Below are positions 5,624 to 5,881 of a DNA stretch of 5,881 bases, piece by piece. Position 1 is the stretch's first letter; every line of letters begins with the position of its first letter. Under the pieces are notes generated by a model. The model did not search any database. It saw nothing but the letters and a program-made list of their open reading frames with translations, and was not told the DNA's origin. The stretch is from Candidatus Hodarchaeota archaeon (GTDB taxonomy: Archaea > Asgardarchaeota > Heimdallarchaeia > Hodarchaeales > Hodarchaeaceae), in the NCBI GenBank assembly GCA_030589605.1, contig JAUUVJ010000285.1, positions 1 through 5,881 on the forward strand. The letters run 5' to 3'. Made by a program: the position numbers and the translations under genes.

Positions 5624-5881
5624 TTGGCGAAGTTAGAAGACATCTTCAAAAATGAATCTGGGGAAAAATTAGTTTTACTTGGAAATGAAGCTGTTTCGAG
5701 AGGAATTGTTGAAGCAGGTGTTGCTGGTGTGTTTACCTATCCTGGAACACCTTCATCTGAAATCCCTGGAACTCTTTACGCAGCTCAGCAGCGAGGTTTG
5801 TTGAAAAAGATGGGTTACGATTTATACCTCGAGTGGAGTGTTAATGAGGCTGTAGCCCTTGAAGCAGCTTACGGGTTCTCT
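5624..5881 (+). CDS. iorA: Indolepyruvate:ferredoxin oxidoreductase subunit alpha, N-terminal part
   Basis: Eighty-six codons are present before the window ends in frame. The protein opens MAKLEDIFKN, then LLGNEAVSRGIVEAGV (18-33), YPGTPSSEI (39-47) and LEWSVNEAVALEAAYG (69-84). These are the hallmark segments at the start of IorA, the thiamine-diphosphate, iron-sulfur subunit of indolepyruvate ferredoxin oxidoreductase (EC 1.2.7.8 type). With IorB it decarboxylates aryl-pyruvates from transaminated aromatic amino acids to aryl-acetyl-CoA while reducing ferredoxin. The glutamate within NEAVALE falls where this oxidoreductase family keeps a conserved acidic residue for the cofactor. The C-terminal cofactor-binding and [4Fe-4S] regions lie beyond the window, as would any iorB. 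The start is TTG, chosen because GAGGT precedes it at 10 bases and the protein then begins at the usual distance from the GNEA motif. Confidence 0.88.
   Translation, partial: MAKLEDIFKNESGEKLVLLGNEAVSRGIVEAGVAGVFTYPGTPSSEIPGTLYAAQQRGLLKKMGYDLYLEWSVNEAVALEAAYGFS

Overview
The window looks archaeal. It is AT-rich, with TATA-like boxes about 25-30 bases upstream of likely transcript starts. It mixes Shine-Dalgarno (SD) starts with apparently leaderless starts, and it carries two enzymes typical of peptide-fermenting archaea: the alpha subunit of an ADP-forming acyl-CoA synthetase and the start of indolepyruvate:ferredoxin oxidoreductase subunit alpha. The lineage cannot be fixed from this sequence. 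An Asgard or related mesophilic archaeon would fit, but that is inference.

Layout: (1) 1-58, minus strand, first codons of a gene leaving the window, possibly an AMP-forming acyl-CoA synthetase. (2) 247-1704, plus, a 485-residue HEAT/PC-repeat-like alpha-solenoid of unknown function. (3) 1705-1883, a convergent gap with a small hairpin. (4) 1884-3350, minus, an ADP-forming acyl-CoA synthetase alpha subunit with its catalytic histidine but no beta subunit in view. (5) 3351-3629, a divergent gap rich in small inverted repeats, ending in a hairpin that covers a strong SD. (6) 3630-3911, plus, a 93-residue two-helix membrane protein. (7) 3964-4578, minus, an unrecognised soluble protein with a clear TATA box and a probable near-leaderless start. 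(8) 4713-5501, plus, an atypical short-chain dehydrogenase/reductase (SDR) lacking the catalytic Tyr-Lys pair. (9) 5624 to the window end, plus, the N-terminus of IorA from a TTG start.

From the left edge to the SDR gene every adjacent pair of genes is divergent or convergent, so these are probably single-gene transcription units. A plausible shared theme is 2-oxoacid and acyl-CoA metabolism. IorA oxidises aryl-pyruvates to aryl-acetyl-CoA, the ADP-forming synthetase converts the thioester to acid plus ATP, and the partial gene at the left edge may activate acids in the opposite direction. This link rests on family roles and proximity, not on an operon. I see no mobile element, CRISPR array, tRNA or rRNA. 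I did not find a clearly new multi-gene system; the most unusual items are the SD-covering hairpin, the catalytically atypical SDR and the two unrecognised proteins.
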